DNA of 7,330 bases, from assembly GCA_026713285.1 (NCBI GenBank), contig JAPOOT010000124.1, positions 1 through 7,330 on the forward strand. Direction: 5' to 3'. Positions 6,864-7,330 of this stretch are shown piece after piece. Origin of the DNA: Gemmatimonadota bacterium. Lineage in GTDB: Bacteria > JAAXHH01. Both the position numbers and the translations under genes were made by a program. The number at the start of each line of letters is the position of its first letter. Within the stretch, counting starts at the first letter, position 1. The notes under the pieces are model-generated. The model was given only the letters and a program-made list of their open reading frames with translations. It was not told the DNA's origin and made no database searches.

Positions 6864-7054
6864 CGCCACGCGGCGCGCAGCGTTCCAGTAGCGCCGTTCC
6901 AGTACATTTGCACCTTGATTCCAGGGTCACGTATTAAGACGAGGCATCGTGTGGAGATGGATTATGGAGATCCAATATGTGTCCTCCTCTCGATACCTAT
7001 TGCGATTCTACTCCGCATAATGATCGTTATCGACACCCTCCCTGGTCGGCGCGA
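6864..7054. other. Intergenic region upstream of the suf operon with no convincing gene
   Basis: About 190 bases between the suf control region and the small frame at 7055-7165. I see no RNA gene, clear terminator or family-like protein in any frame. It contains a 10-bp direct repeat, CGTTCCAGTA at 6881-6890 and 6895-6904 (14-base period). On the minus strand a perfect AGGAGG (6983-6988) precedes a 13-codon TTG frame that is probably chance. The plus-strand frames across this stretch read as low-complexity His, Pro and Ser-rich protein with no domain, and are not called. Confidence 0.5.
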
Positions 7055-7165
7055 TCAGCACATCCCGAAAAACCAGAGCAGCACCAAGATCACGGCTCCG
7101 GACATTTCCGCGACAAGGCAGCCCAATCCCGCTTTGTTTTGCCCGTCGGCATTATTCGATTTCAT
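7055..7165 (-). CDS. Possible small single-helix membrane protein, 36 residues
   Basis: An ATG frame too short for routine gene calling. The N-terminal part (MKSNNADGQNKAG) is polar and basic. It is followed by one hydrophobic stretch from about residue 14 to the end, including SGAVILVLLWFFGMC, long enough to span a membrane. A GAGG lies ten bases before the ATG (about 7176-7179). Two cysteines are present (C16 and the last residue C36). It is not recognised as any family, and it lies on the same strand as the suf operon, about 0.3 kb upstream of the regulator gene. The polar head followed by one clean helix is what small membrane proteins look like, but a frame this short can arise by chance. 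Confidence 0.3.
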   Translation of the reverse strand: MKSNNADGQNKAGLGCLVAEMSGAVILVLLWFFGMC

Positions 7166-7197
7166 ACTGTGCATACCTCACGATATTGGCACCATGG

Positions 7198-7320
7198 CTA
7201 CCTGTCGTCGGGATCCAGCAAGGACTCCATCGCTTCTACCACGGTTTCCAGTCGCTTGATGTCCCACGTTTCCTCCCGCAACGAAGAACGCGAGGTCGGC
7301 GATCTTGGCGGCAAGCAGTA
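7198..7320 (-). pseudogene. Possible C-terminal gene remnant with coiled-coil-like tail, unrecognised
   Basis: The minus-strand frame ending in TAG at 7198-7200 reads TWDIKRLETVVEAMESLL then DPDDR-stop, a charged amphipathic helix with hydrophobic residues at three- to four-residue intervals, much like real protein. Upstream the same frame quickly degrades to Pro/Ser/Arg-rich sequence and meets a stop at 7321-7323, with no ATG. A different frame that is open to the window edge reads ILLAAKIADLAFF, so one gene with a frameshift near 7280-7290 would join a hydrophobic segment to the helical tail. The ending is loosely like the tails of PspB/PspC-type envelope stress proteins, but this is a weak impression. 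It could equally be a short intact gene with a TTG start near 7279-7281, or noise. Confidence 0.25.
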
Positions 7321-7330
7321 TCAGATTTAA

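Noticed and set aside
6934..6975. A 13-codon minus-strand TTG frame with a perfect AGGAGG seven bases upstream, considered as a leader peptide
   Set aside because: It lies upstream of the mapped suf promoter, so it would not be on the suf transcript, and it has no run of regulatory codons or attenuator hairpin after it.
6861..7259. A 132-codon plus-strand frame divergent from the suf operon
   Set aside because: No ribosome binding site, composition changes along its length, and no domain. It overlaps the suf upstream inverted repeat and a better small minus-strand candidate.

Overview
The window is high in GC and bacterial. It is dominated by a complete SUF iron-sulfur cluster assembly operon on the minus strand. 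The organism cannot be named from these bases. Canonical AAGGAG ribosome binding sites, a consensus-like sigma70 promoter and a SufU-type SufS motif (RAGHHCAQPLM) point to a bacterium outside the Enterobacteria. The neighbouring phytanoyl-CoA dioxygenase-family gene would suit an environmental lineage rich in such paralogues, such as Latescibacterota-like or planctomycete-like groups. That placement is a guess.

Layout from left to right: (1) 1-798, plus strand, the C-terminal bulk of a PhyH-family Fe(II)/2-oxoglutarate dioxygenase cut by the window edge. (2) 799-884, a short convergent gap with a GC-rich hairpin. (3) 885-6758, minus strand, read from right to left: an Rrf2-family regulator with three cysteines, sufB, sufC, sufD, a sufT-like MIP18/DUF59 gene and sufS. 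All spacers are 28-57 nt, so this looks like one transcript of about 5.9 kb. (4) 6759-6863, the control region, with a perfect TTGACA -35 box, a TATATT -10 box and an imperfect dyad covering the -35 box that resembles an Rrf2/IscR operator. (5) 6864-7330, mostly noncoding, more AT-rich in part, with one possible 36-residue single-helix membrane protein and a possible reading-frame remnant at the right edge.

How the genes work together: SufS takes sulfur from cysteine, and SufB-SufC-SufD forms the ATP-driven scaffold on which the cluster is built. SufT helps cluster maturation or transfer. The Rrf2 protein probably senses cluster supply and controls its own operon. No sufU or sufE is present, so the usual sulfur-transfer partner of SufS must lie elsewhere or be replaced. 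I see no mobile element, CRISPR array, tRNA or rRNA. I did not find evidence of a wholly new system. The points worth a second look are the regulator's cysteine spacing, the operator, the missing sulfur-transfer protein, a small tandem duplication at the end of sufT, and the small frames upstream of the operon.
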